Source of the DNA: Pseudorhodobacter antarcticus
Lineage (GTDB): Bacteria; Pseudomonadota; Alphaproteobacteria; Rhodobacterales; Rhodobacteraceae
Direction: 5' to 3'
Assembly: GCF_900110135.1 (NCBI RefSeq)
Contig: NZ_FOCO01000020.1
Coordinates: 1-62,217, forward strand
DNA: 62,217 nucleotides
The notes under the pieces were generated by a model that saw only the letters and a program-made list of their open reading frames with translations, had not been told where the DNA came from and did not search any database. Shown in pieces: positions 26,041-35,300 of this stretch; the first letter of the stretch is position 1; each line of letters opens with the position of its first letter. The translations under genes were made by a program, and so were the position numbers.

Positions 26041-26117
26041 GTCACGCAACCGCCCCACAAGGCAGTTCGTAGGAATACCCCAGCGTGCTCTCAGGCTCCG
26101 CTGGGGTATTCTTTATT
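26041..26117 (+). ncRNA. Possible small antisense RNA with complementary loop
   Basis: A transcript from the promoter above would end in a perfect 13-bp stem (26073-26085 with 26099-26111) followed by TTTATT. It would display the loop TGCTCTCAGGCTC, whose TCTCAGGCTC is complementary to the GAGCCTGAGA present in the minus-strand leader motifs. No expression evidence. Confidence 0.3.
26073..26111 (-). terminator. 13-bp perfect hairpin after the lysis genes; motif copy 5 in its loop
   Basis: GAATACCCCAGCG pairs with CGCTGGGGTATTC around a 13-nt loop that reads GAGCCTGAGAGCA on the minus strand. It follows the outer spanin stop by 10 bp. A T-rich tail is seen only on the plus strand, so for the minus strand it may be a processing or regulatory hairpin more than an intrinsic terminator. 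Confidence 0.5.
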
Positions 26118-26120
26118 AAG

Positions 26121-26303
26121 CTAGGGTGTCCATCCGCAGATGCGCTGGCCCTTGACGTTGTGCGTAAGTATCTGCCGCGATAGGTCAATGGATAGGATGT
26201 CGCCTGTGGTCGGCCTAATGGGCTTATCCCAGCAGTTGCTATTTACGCATCCACTTAGCAAGAGCATCCCGCACAGCAGCATCATCTTTGCTCTGGATTT
26301 CAT
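26121..26303 (-). CDS. Outer-membrane spanin lipoprotein (Rz1-like)
   Basis: 60 residues with a lipoprotein signal peptide and lipobox LLLSGC, then a short periplasmic part. It overlaps the 3' end of the inner spanin gene in another frame, the classical nested Rz/Rz1 layout. Together they fuse inner and outer membranes at the last step of lysis. Confidence 0.75.
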   Translation of the reverse strand: MKSRAKMMLLCGMLLLSGCVNSNCWDKPIRPTTGDILSIDLSRQILTHNVKGQRICGWTP

Positions 26304-26475
26304 CGTCCACCTCCTTTGCTGTGATTAAATCCTGGGAAACCTGCTCAGAGGCGTCAATCCGGGCGTTCTGAGTGCCTTCACGGCGTCCCATGACCCAGAG
26401 GCCCCCACCCACGGCAAGAGCACCCAGCGCCCACGCTAGGAACGCCCAGACCTCCGCCGGGATTAAAGCCATCAT
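26239..26475 (-). CDS. Inner-membrane spanin (Rz-like)
   Basis: 78 residues: one N-terminal membrane helix (VWAFLAWALGALAVGGGLWVM) followed by a charged helical periplasmic domain. This is the expected build of an i-spanin, though short. Its start overlaps the stop of the preceding small membrane gene, and the o-spanin gene overlaps its end. Confidence 0.7.
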   Translation of the reverse strand: MMALIPAEVWAFLAWALGALAVGGGLWVMGRREGTQNARIDASEQVSQDLITAKEVDDEIQSKDDAAVRDALAKWMRK

Positions 26476-26648
26476 GTTGCCCAGCCCTTGCGCTTGGCGT
26501 AAACGTAGGCGTACTCCGTGATGACACCAATGACAGCGGATACTGCGATAACAATATCAGGATCGGCGGCGGCTGCGTTGCCAATAGCAACACCAGCAAA
26601 GATGCCTACGCCGTAGCGGATAGCAATGCGTGCGTATGGTGCGAACAT
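26472..26648 (-). CDS. Small membrane protein, holin candidate
   Basis: 58 residues with two hydrophobic segments (YGVGIFAGVAIGNAAAA and IVIAVSAVIGVITEYAYVYA) and a basic C-terminal tail KRKGWAT. It lies between endolysin and spanins, the usual holin place. I chose the ATG at 26648; the longer frame overlaps the endolysin. Confidence 0.6.
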   Translation of the reverse strand: MFAPYARIAIRYGVGIFAGVAIGNAAAADPDIVIAVSAVIGVITEYAYVYAKRKGWAT

Positions 26649-26649
26649 G

Positions 26650-27369
26650 TTAGTCCCTTTTGAAGTGTGTGATAAGTGATAGGATGAAGTCGATCCAGCC
26701 CTCACGGGTACAGGCGGCGGTAGGCGCGTCGGCTACAGGTGCAGCGGGTGCTACAGCCTGCATTGCATAAACAGATTGCAGCGCAACGAAGTACAGCGCG
26801 GCGTAGTCAGCAATAGTGCCGCCGTACTTGCGAACGTCGCCGTTAATCATGCCCCGGTAGGATGCCTCAAACTCCGCTGATGCCATAACGTCAGGAACGT
26901 CATGCAGGGAGCCTTTGCGGAACATACCATCGCGCATCCCGATGAACAGGATAGCCAACGCGTGCGGCCACTCTAGCGATAGGTCGGGTTGATCGACCAG
27001 TGGGATACCCAGCAGCTTTTCAAACTTGCGGTAGTTGTCTTCCCATGTGATCTGCACCAGCCCACGCCCGTAGTAACTCTTGCCCCGGTTGTTGGGCAGG
27101 GCGTAGTTCGTGCTGATACCGCCCTTGTTGTACAAAGCAGTGACAGCCCGGATAGCGCCTTGATTGGTGGAGGTGAAGCCTTCGCGTAGCGGCTGCATAC
27201 GCCGCCCGGTTTCGTGGTGTACTGTAGCAAGCACATATGCCAAGTCGGGCAGGCTGTACTTGTTCTGAACTCCATAGGTGACGATCTGGGTTAGACCATC
27301 GACCTGTAGCTGCGACAGCCGCCCGCTAAAAAGCGAACGGCGTGCAACCGAAAAGAACTCCGGGGTCAC
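26650..27369 (-). CDS. Endolysin, glycoside hydrolase 19-like
   Basis: 239 residues. The motif ATVHHETGRRMQPLRE with a catalytic-type Glu, and YYGRGLVQITWEDNYRKFEKLLGI, are hallmarks of chitinase-19/lysozyme-like phage muramidases that degrade peptidoglycan. The C-terminus carries an Ala/Pro linker and a hydrophobic segment. The GTG start overlaps the TGA of the upstream gene (GTGA). Confidence 0.85.
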   Translation of the reverse strand: MTPEFFSVARRSLFSGRLSQLQVDGLTQIVTYGVQNKYSLPDLAYVLATVHHETGRRMQPLREGFTSTNQGAIRAVTALYNKGGISTNYALPNNRGKSYYGRGLVQITWEDNYRKFEKLLGIPLVDQPDLSLEWPHALAILFIGMRDGMFRKGSLHDVPDVMASAEFEASYRGMINGDVRKYGGTIADYAALYFVALQSVYAMQAVAPAAPVADAPTAACTREGWIDFILSLITHFKRD

Positions 27370-27761
27370 TTAGCCGGAACGTCGATGACGAGCAGGCGTG
27401 CCTCAGCAGCCGCCACTGTGGCCTGTAGGCGGGCGATCTCAACCCGCTGGGCCGCTTGGTGGCGTTCGGCTTCCTTGGCGTTCTCAGCCTCCATACGCTC
27501 AAGGTCTTTGGCCTTCTGGGCCACCTGTGCAGCGATCTTGACCTTTGCGTGCTCACCGAGAACCCGGAGGGTATTCAGGAAGACTTGCAGGCGCACGGCA
27601 TCGCCGCCGATCCGGCCCACAGCGCGTGCGCCTTCTTTGCGCAGCATGGAGGTGAAGCCTGTGTCGTCAAAGGGGAACTTGATGTCGAGCGGGTTGGTGA
27701 ACTTACCAGATACTTCTGCTACAGCAGCTTTATCGGTGACAGTGGTTGGCTGATCGGCCAT
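27366..27761 (-). CDS. Coiled-coil phage protein of unknown function
   Basis: 131 residues with a long Ala/Glu/Gln-rich helix in the C-terminal half (AQKAKDLERMEAENAKEAER). It lies between the large terminase and the endolysin and is coupled to the latter. No family recognised. Confidence 0.65.
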   Translation of the reverse strand: MADQPTTVTDKAAVAEVSGKFTNPLDIKFPFDDTGFTSMLRKEGARAVGRIGGDAVRLQVFLNTLRVLGEHAKVKIAAQVAQKAKDLERMEAENAKEAERHQAAQRVEIARLQATVAAAEARLLVIDVPAK

Positions 27762-27770
27762 CGGTCTATC

Positions 27771-29564
27771 CTATCTGCGCATCATGCGCGAGAGTGCGTT
27801 GGGTTGTGCTGAGGTGCGGGACATTGTGTTCCACCCTTGCATGGCCCTCCCGTTACCGAGGGGGTTCTTCATAAGGTTGGCGTAAGCGGCTGTTGCTGCC
27901 TTGGCCTGAGCCTTGAACTCGTCTTGTCTGAGGTGATCCACCCACTTGCGGCAAGCGCCTGCAACTGCGTCGAGCCTGTCATCATGGAACAGCGCCCCGC
28001 GTTCACGGGTAATGCGGCTGATCTGATGGAATAGGGAGTAGCTTGAGCGATGCTCCACCGGGTACTTCTGGCATTGTTCCCAATCGTCGGAGAGTAGGCC
28101 GATGTCCACCACCAGCCTGCCTGAACCGATTACTGGCTCTAGCACGTCAATGATGCGCAACTCCTTCTGCCCGGTTTCCCAGATGTCTTCGATGTGGCAC
28201 TTGTGCGCCTTGAGCAAGGTAGGCGTCCACACACTGCTAAGTGCGCCGTTGCCGTAGTTCTTCTCAATCCCGATCTCAAAGGGCTTCCAGCGTTCCGCTA
28301 TCGCGGTAAGCTGTTTGATTGGCCCTGCGTCTAGGCCACCGGGTACACCGCCAGCCGCTACAAGGAAGATACGCCCTGCGCTGAACTTCGTTACGGCGTA
28401 TGCTGTTTCATCGCCGTTCTGTCCACCGCCTGCGGGGTCAACATACATGTAGCAGCCTTGGAACGCTCCGAAGGATGCACCGAAGCTGTCTGCCCGGTAG
28501 TAGGTATCTGCCACGGGGAAACCCATTGGGGTTGAAACCACTGAGCCGGGGCCGGGTTGAAAGTTGATCTCAAGTGGGGCGGACTTGTCCGCGACGTGCA
28601 TGAAGATGATCTTCTCTGCTTTAAGAGGGAACCGCTGTGCGTCGGACAGCCGGGTGTCCAGCATGTGCTGCAACTGGAAGTACGCCGCGCCTTGGTCGAT
28701 CTCTTTGACGGAAAGGATTTCTTCATTGAGCAACTGCGGGTCGGTAGGCTTGCCCCGGTCGCCCATTGGCCCACCGCCGTGCGCTAGGCGCGGATCGTCG
28801 GCAAGGGCTTCCTGAATGGTTGGTGCAAGGTGCGGACCGTAGTTCTTGATCTCTTTGTCGGTCGGATACCGCCCCGGCCAGATGCGAATAGCAAAGCCAC
28901 GACCGGGTAGGCCGTTGTAAATGCTGTCCACGCTCTGCGGTGTGCCGAGGTAGATGATGTCACCTGTTGAACAGATGGATGTAAAGTCGCGCGTGAGGTG
29001 CCGTAGGCGCGAACGCTGTACCTCAGTGGCACTGTTCTTTGCGCTCTCTACGTCATCCGCAATGAGCACGTCTGCGCGCTTGCCCTGCATGTTCGAGGTG
29101 ATCCCGATACAGGCAATACTGGGCGACTTCTCTGGCCCCTTTAACTCGTTGTGAACGTCAAAGGCTTTAACAGAGGCCCGGTCGCCTGCGCTACGGTCGG
29201 GCCGGAGACATTCGAGTTCATCCATGCCCATGATGATCTGAATGATCCAGTTGCTAATCTCTGTCGCCATGTCGCTGCCCGAAGATACAATAAGTACCCG
29301 CGTGGTTGGATCATGGATAATGCGCCAGACTGCGTAGCAGGCTGTAATGGTTGTCTTTGCCTGCCCACGCTGCGCTTGGATCATGCGGTACGTCGGACCG
29401 AACTCTAGGTACAGTGCGATGTCCAACTGCAACGGTGTGCAGTTGAAGCCGAGTAGCCCTGTGATGACATCGTACAGGAACGGACGAAACTCCGGGTATT
29501 CTTCCCGAAGCCTGTCTACGTCCTGCCAGCGTTCGCCCTCTGCGAACTCCCTGAGATCACCCAT
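27771..29564 (-). CDS. Terminase large subunit (T7 gp19-like)
   Basis: 597 residues. The DNA-packaging ATPase/nuclease has QRGQAKTTITACYAVWRI as a Walker A-like element near residue 60, VLIADDVES as Walker B, and acidic nuclease residues in the C-terminal half (MYVDPAGGGQNGDETAY). It overlaps the small subunit gene by 8 bp. Length matches T7 gp19. Confidence 0.9.
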   Translation of the reverse strand: MGDLREFAEGERWQDVDRLREEYPEFRPFLYDVITGLLGFNCTPLQLDIALYLEFGPTYRMIQAQRGQAKTTITACYAVWRIIHDPTTRVLIVSSGSDMATEISNWIIQIIMGMDELECLRPDRSAGDRASVKAFDVHNELKGPEKSPSIACIGITSNMQGKRADVLIADDVESAKNSATEVQRSRLRHLTRDFTSICSTGDIIYLGTPQSVDSIYNGLPGRGFAIRIWPGRYPTDKEIKNYGPHLAPTIQEALADDPRLAHGGGPMGDRGKPTDPQLLNEEILSVKEIDQGAAYFQLQHMLDTRLSDAQRFPLKAEKIIFMHVADKSAPLEINFQPGPGSVVSTPMGFPVADTYYRADSFGASFGAFQGCYMYVDPAGGGQNGDETAYAVTKFSAGRIFLVAAGGVPGGLDAGPIKQLTAIAERWKPFEIGIEKNYGNGALSSVWTPTLLKAHKCHIEDIWETGQKELRIIDVLEPVIGSGRLVVDIGLLSDDWEQCQKYPVEHRSSYSLFHQISRITRERGALFHDDRLDAVAGACRKWVDHLRQDEFKAQAKAATAAYANLMKNPLGNGRAMQGWNTMSRTSAQPNALSRMMRR

Positions 29565-29907
29565 TGCTGACTACTGCCAGCTTGGTCAGTGTCGCCATAG
29601 CAGGGCGGTTGGCCTTGCGCTCTTGCAAGCGCCGTTCTTGGCTAGACAACTCTGCAAGCTGTTCGCTGTCGAAGCTGATGGTGTTGTCCTTGAGGAACTT
29701 CGTGATTGCTGCAAGCATTGCCGGGTTGGGCATAGCTGCATCTGTCATCAACTCAGTAAGCACTTCCTCTGATACGTCCGCCATGCTGGGGATAGCGTCT
29801 AGCGCGTCCAGCCTGTCTTCGTACCGTTGTAGCACCTTGCTGAATACATCAGCGACCTTGGCATGAAGGATGCCGAGCCGCTGTTCCGTCGCGGCACCTT
29901 TTGCCAT
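29557..29907 (-). CDS. Terminase small subunit (T7 gp18-like)
   Basis: 116 residues, helical, acidic in the middle (SMADVSEEVLTELMTD). Position directly before the large terminase and its size support DNA recognition for packaging. The AGGAGA upstream of its ATG sits in a CTATAGGAGA context. Confidence 0.75.
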   Translation of the reverse strand: MAKGAATEQRLGILHAKVADVFSKVLQRYEDRLDALDAIPSMADVSEEVLTELMTDAAMPNPAMLAAITKFLKDNTISFDSEQLAELSSQERRLQERKANRPAMATLTKLAVVSNG

Positions 29908-29916
29908 TGTCTTCTC

Positions 29917-30174
29917 CTATAGTTTCAGATACGCAAAGAGTAGTCCCACCAGCGTCAAGCCGATGGGGATAAGGGATATAATGCCTGCTGTTTTCCAAGC
30001 AGTGCGTTCGATATGGGTTAGACGTTCTCCGTGGGCGTTGAGCCTGTCATGGATACCGTCATGGGCTTTTTCCATGTCTGCCTTCTGGACAGAGTGTGCC
30101 GTTAGAAGGTGCGACACCTTGGCGTCAATCTGCCCTAGCAGGTATGCGCTGCTGTCCGTCGGGTTATCAGTCAT
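29917..30174 (-). CDS. Small C-terminally anchored membrane protein, second holin-type candidate
   Basis: 85 residues: a helical soluble N-terminus (KVSHLLTAHSVQKADMEKAHDGI...) and one C-terminal membrane span (TAGIISLIPIGLTLVGLLFAYLKL). This build resembles XhlA-like or tail-anchored phage lysis proteins. It lies between the tail genes and the terminase, the T7 position of the holin gp17.5. Confidence 0.6.
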   Translation of the reverse strand: MTDNPTDSSAYLLGQIDAKVSHLLTAHSVQKADMEKAHDGIHDRLNAHGERLTHIERTAWKTAGIISLIPIGLTLVGLLFAYLKL

Positions 30175-30183
30175 TGTGTCCTT

Positions 30184-30465
30184 TTAGCTGTAGTTGTAGG
30201 TGGTCCAGCCCATCGCGCGGGCGGATAGCCAGAACGTCCATGCAAGCAGGCTGCATCCAAGCATCCGCCAGACTGGCCCTGCCTGTGATCCATCAGCAAG
30301 CATTGCTGCTAGGAACAGGTGGTCGCACTTAGATCGGGATGGTGAACCAGCTTGGTAGCCTTCGTCATGCCTGTCCCAGCTTGCGGTATTGAAGAACATA
30401 GCGGATAGCCGCGTCAACACCTGCCGCAAAGAGGCGGGGAACCACTGAGGTCCAACGCCATTCAT
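30184..30465 (-). CDS. Phage protein with HD-Y motif, phospholipase-like candidate
   Basis: 93 residues. SWDRHDEGYQAGSPSRSKCDHLFL resembles the His-Asp...Tyr helix and following Asp of small phospholipase A2-like phage proteins, and two hydrophobic helices follow. The assignment is tentative. The start overlaps the stop of the upstream gene (ATGA). Confidence 0.45.
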   Translation of the reverse strand: MNGVGPQWFPASLRQVLTRLSAMFFNTASWDRHDEGYQAGSPSRSKCDHLFLAAMLADGSQAGPVWRMLGCSLLAWTFWLSARAMGWTTYNYS

Positions 30466-30929
30466 ACGCTGACCTGCATCGCATAGACAAAAATATCGTC
30501 AATCTGTTCAGGCGTGAAACCATCGCTGCCAAGCGCGTCAATCAGCGCGTTTGTGCGCCGGATTTCTGTTGCATATTCCCAAACGATTGCCGCTTTGGGG
30601 TCAGCGTCGGCAATGGCCTGCACCGTTTTAATCAGGCCAAGCTGCCAGAGTGTGACGCGGATTTGCGCGGGGCTGGCAACCATCGCCTCGCGCCGTTCCG
30701 CAATGGTCGGTTCTGGTACTGGCTCCGGCTCTGGTTCTGGTTCAGGCGGCACAACCGCCCACGCCTTACCGTCCCATTTTGCCTGTTCACCTTGGCTCAA
30801 TTCAGGCGGGTTAGGCGCATCCACCGCGCCACCGGGCATGTGATACACCCCCGGCTCAAGCGGGCTTTCGTCCGCCGTGGTGAAGCCTGTGAAAAAGCCT
30901 TTGTCGTCAAGTTGGATCACTGTTTTCAT
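30462..30929 (-). CDS. Tail fibre assembly-like protein
   Basis: 155 residues. The N-terminal GFFTGFTTADE...GVYHMPGGAVDAPNPPEL and the WDGKAWAVV module, followed by a PEPEPEPVPEP linker and a helical C-terminus, match tail fibre assembly chaperones found after tail fibre genes. It lies 9 bp downstream of the tail fibre gene. Confidence 0.7.
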   Translation of the reverse strand: MKTVIQLDDKGFFTGFTTADESPLEPGVYHMPGGAVDAPNPPELSQGEQAKWDGKAWAVVPPEPEPEPEPVPEPTIAERREAMVASPAQIRVTLWQLGLIKTVQAIADADPKAAIVWEYATEIRRTNALIDALGSDGFTPEQIDDIFVYAMQVSV

Positions 30930-30938
30930 GGGTTCACC

Positions 30939-32294
30939 TCAAAAGAAGATTACGGCTAGATCAGCTACGTTGCGGGGGCGAGTTTCACCACCACCTGTTG
31001 AGCCAGTGACACGGTTTGTATTTGAACCATTTGAACCACCACTAACGTCAGCATTTGCACCGTTATATGAACCGTTGATCGCGTTGACGTAAGTGTGTGT
31101 GTGCGCCTGTAGCCCCCCTGCCTGCGCCGAACCAAACACCCGGCCCGGATCAACACCCCGACCATCGTCCCAGCCCCGGATAAACTCACCACGGCGGTCG
31201 GGCAGGTTAAACGTGGTGGACCCATTGCCTGCGCCATGCACTATCCCAATTCTAGCAAACAGGCGCGCGTAGGTAGCCCTAGAAACCGCCGCGCCGTTCG
31301 CCTTGAGCGTTCCGGGAGGGGCAGTGTTCATGGCATAGAAAGCGATTTGGCCTACCATCATTTCAGAGACAGCCGCCGCCAAAGCCCCCTGCGCCGCCGT
31401 GGCGTAAGAAGCAGGGTCAACCACCGCTGCAAACGCCTCAGCCTCATTACGGGACACCAACGCTTCTGATGCTTTTGTGGTCGCGGTGTTGGCCCCCGTT
31501 GATGCTGTTACTGCGGAGGCCGCCGCCGCGTTCTGCGATATTAATGCCGCTGCTGCCTTGTCTACAGCGACCACTGCGGAGACACCCGCTGCGGTTTGTG
31601 AAGCAAGTGCTTCCCCTGCTTTGGTACTGGCTATACCCGCCTGAGTTCCGGCTACACCTGCCGCCCCTGTAGCCTCTGCGGCCTTGGAAGTGGCTGTGCC
31701 TGCGGACGACGACGCAGAACTTGCGCTCGTAGACGCCTCGCCTGCTTTAGTCGTAGCAGTGCTTGCGGATGCTGTTGCGGATGTCTGCGATACAAGCGCA
31801 GCCGCAGCGGATACTGCACTAGCGAGTTGAGAAGCCAGAGCCTCTGCTGCCTTTGCTACTGCAAGGTCCGCCTGCACAACTGAGCGTGCCACCTGCGTCT
31901 GCACCGTGATAAGAAAGTCTTGTATCGTGGAGATACCATCAAACGCAGCAACGCGCCCGTCCAGAAACTCATGCACGGTCATCATAACCTGCTTAAATCC
32001 ACGCACCAGCGTAGCGCGTGTAAAAGAAGCAGTACCGCTAACATCCAGCACAAGCTGATCGCGCGCGACGGTGCGAACTACAACAACCACAGTATCAACT
32101 GCGATGGCGTCTGTAACCTGTACCTCTGCATCGCCGTTCCAAGTAAACGCCCGGAAAATCTGGTCGCCCAGTGCATCAAGTTCACCTTGAACGTACACTT
32201 GCACGTCCTCTTTATTTAGATAGCCCAAAGCAAAGTTCACGGCGAACGTGCGGGGGCCTCCCGTGTACGGGTATTCAAGCCGAGAAAGGCCCAT
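30939..32294 (-). CDS. Tail fibre protein (T7 gp17-like N-terminus, collar C-terminus)
   Basis: 451 residues. The N-terminal domain (RLEYPYTGGPRTFAVNFALGY) is of the T7 tail-fibre attachment type. A long Ala/Ser/Thr-rich heptad shaft runs from about residue 140 to 300. The C-terminus has a phage tail collar-type domain (GQIAFYAMNTAPPG...LPDRRGEFIRGWDDGRG...AHTH). Host recognition is expected to reside at the C-terminus. A promoter-like 19-mer lies upstream at 32319-32337. Confidence 0.85.
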   Translation of the reverse strand: MGLSRLEYPYTGGPRTFAVNFALGYLNKEDVQVYVQGELDALGDQIFRAFTWNGDAEVQVTDAIAVDTVVVVVRTVARDQLVLDVSGTASFTRATLVRGFKQVMMTVHEFLDGRVAAFDGISTIQDFLITVQTQVARSVVQADLAVAKAAEALASQLASAVSAAAALVSQTSATASASTATTKAGEASTSASSASSSAGTATSKAAEATGAAGVAGTQAGIASTKAGEALASQTAAGVSAVVAVDKAAAALISQNAAAASAVTASTGANTATTKASEALVSRNEAEAFAAVVDPASYATAAQGALAAAVSEMMVGQIAFYAMNTAPPGTLKANGAAVSRATYARLFARIGIVHGAGNGSTTFNLPDRRGEFIRGWDDGRGVDPGRVFGSAQAGGLQAHTHTYVNAINGSYNGANADVSGGSNGSNTNRVTGSTGGGETRPRNVADLAVIFF

Positions 32295-32318
32295 AGCTGT
32301 CTCCTAGATATGATCTAT

Positions 32319-32337
32319 GTCTTAGGACGACGGGACA
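32319..32337 (-). promoter_or_regulatory. Candidate phage-RNA-polymerase promoter (b)
   Basis: Minus strand TGTCCCGTCGTCCTAAGAC, 25 bp before the tail fibre start. It would drive tail fibre, terminase and lysis genes. Confidence 0.55.
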
Positions 32338-32361
32338 GCTATAAAGCCGCCCCGCCGCATG

Positions 32362-35300
32362 TTAATCGAACGCCCTGCTGATACCGATTGTACCTGCGAA
32401 CGGTAGCGACTTTAGCGCCTGCTTATCGTACCAGTCTGCGTTGCCCATCACGGTGTCGATGATAGCACCGGGGATGCGGCGCTGGTCGTTCAGAACCTTA
32501 ATCATCGGGGGGGTTAGGTCGGTGTACGGCCCGTAACGGTTGAACCGCATGTCCTCTAGCCCGACCATCGTAAGAACCGGGTCAAGCACCATCGGTATAA
32601 AGCCTGTCATGTTCGAGTAGTTGAACGCCGACTTAGCAAGGTCTGTCGTGCTACGCTCACGACCATCAAGCGTGTCGCGCACCATTACCGCCACGGCTGC
32701 TGTAGCCATGCCGTACATGACGTTAGTGATATTCTGCATGTCCATATGCCGCGCATTACGGAGAACCTGCTTTTGCACTGCCTGTAGTGGAAAAGTCTTC
32801 AAGTGCGTGACTACTGATCCCCATTGGGTGTGCATCCATGCGTCCTGTTCCCCAGCCATTGACTTCTGCACAAGCTGGTTCACGTTCCGCGTGATCGACG
32901 CACCGAAGTTTTCTGCGGTGGCAACATCCCACTTATCCATGTTCAGCTTGTTGACAAAGACGTTGCCCTTAGCGGTTGTATTGAACTCAATGGTCCCGTC
33001 TTGGATCAGCATGATAACAGTGTTGATGTCGTCCTTATACCCAAAGCCTAGGTCCATTTGCATCCTAAACAGCGTGGCTTCCGGGATAGGTTCACCCTTG
33101 TCTACGCTCTCTTTGATGGTACGCATTACCTTGTCCGCAACGCCCAGTGCAGCCGTAGTCTGCTGGTGCGAACGCACGGAATTAAACAGTGACGTGTATC
33201 CCTGCACCCATTGAGCGTTAGAGGTAAGTTTGCTCACGCCCTTTAGCCACGTTGCGCTGTCGCGGTCAGTTACGTCATCAAGGTCAAGCCACTGTGCGAA
33301 GTGCCTGTGGTCATCCCCGATCTGTCCAGTAAAGTACGCCATGTCGTCCAGAAGACGCCTGTTGCCAGCCCTCAACTCTTTGTCGAAGATAGCCATAGGC
33401 CCGCGCACTACCCAATTGGATATTCCGTTCTGGGCCATCTGTACGCCTGTCTCTGCAAGCTGTGTGATACCTAGTTTCTCCAACAGCGCGATGTTGGTAA
33501 GGCGCTTCACTGTTGCCAGCAAGTCGCCTACGCCCTCGTTCTTTGCGCCACCGAAGTACCCTGCAATCGGCCCGCCGTTGAAGTGTGAGAACATCGCCTC
33601 TAGCTTGCCCGCTTCGATAGGCACCTCACCCAACGCACGCTGTTCTGCCTGCAAGGCTGTAATGAAGTCCTTACGCTGCGCCCGGTTTGTAATACCAAAG
33701 CGTGACAACGCTGCACTACCCGCAAGCCTGCGGCTGTATCGCTGCCAAGTCTTGTGCATGTCATTGTCCAAGAGGTCCACGATCTTTAACTCCGATCCAT
33801 CGGTAGTGCGGATGGGGGTATTCAGGTCGATGTCATTGCGGCGTTTGGCAAAGCCCTCCTTCGACTTCTCGCCCTGCTTTCCAATAAGGCGGTCCATCAG
33901 GGCTTGCCGTTCTGGTGCAGGCATCCCGCTTTTCTCAAGGCTTTCCTCTAGCCACTGCTTACCGTCACCGGATAGCAACGACACAAGGCTAACGTCTACG
34001 TCACCCTCGCGCGCAAGCGCACGCTGGATAACTGCCTTAGCAACTGCGCCTGCATCTTTGCGGTTGCTCATACCGGCTGCGCGGTACGCGCTGGTGTAGG
34101 CTGCGATGATGTCTTTGCGCGTGGTTCGCCCAGATACCTCTGCGGCGTGGATTGCGGCACCGTTATGTGCATACGGGGTGTAGCCCGACCGCACTTCAAT
34201 GTCCTCAAACCCGTCCATAGCAGTCTGGCCCTCGCGGCCCTTGCCGATAGTAACGCCCTCTGCGCCTGCCTTGTCGTACTGGTCTGCTGCACGCAGCACA
34301 TGGATACTACGGCCCTTGCTTTGGCGACCATGCAGGCGGTCGTTCATTTCCAGCATGACTTCCCGGTTAAACGCTACCTTGGCCTTGTTTGACGCACCAT
34401 AGCCTGTGCCTTTCCATGTCTCGCCTGCTTCCCGCGCAAAGCTGGTAGTGGCGCTTTCCACTTCACGGGCAAGGTGGGACTGCACGCGCTTGGTGTAGTT
34501 CTCCATCAGGATAGCTGCTGTTGCGCGGCCCCGACCAAGCCCACTGGCACTCTCAAAGATTGTGCCTGCAAGGTAGTTCGCGGTTGCTGCTTTGCTCTGG
34601 TACAGTTCGGTGAAGTTCTGCGTGGTGAAGGAGCCTAGCTTGGATGTTGCCACCCTAGCAAACCACTCGGTGTCCTCTGCCTGCTTCTGTGCGCCCCAGC
34701 CGGATTGATCGCGCCAGTCGCGCGTGGCCTTGTGGATAGCGTCACTGGTTGGCGTGATCGACATCAGCGGATCGACAAGACCCGTTGGCTGCACTGGTGG
34801 CTTGATGCTTGCTGCCCCCACAGTTGAACCATCAGGGGTAGCGGTCTGCGCGTAGGCAATAGCGTAATCCTCTGCTGACTGCTTTGTGCTGTCCATCATT
34901 TCCGGGGCGATGTTATCTGCGGTGTCGATCATGCTTTCTACGTCAAGGTCTTGCTTGTGCGCTGGATGATCTGTGCGGATGTTACTGTGAAATTCCTCCT
35001 GCGCTGCCCGGAAGTCTGGTCGCGTGCGGGCCATCACTTCCTCGGTGGCGACCTTCTTTGTGATTCCGCCTGCACCACTGAACGCTGTACCCATCATACC
35101 GCCAAGCGCAGCGGCACCAAACGCCATGTTCACGGCTTCTTCCCAGCCCTGTGTCTCGCGCATGTAGCTGTTCGCAGCGCCGACCAGCGCCCCGGCCTGT
35201 GCGCCTGCGTTGATGCCCATTGCTGTGCCTGCCAGCCTGCCAGCAGCGCGCGGGCTAAGTCCGATAGCCTTTGACGCCTTCAAGGCAGTGCGGGCTACCT

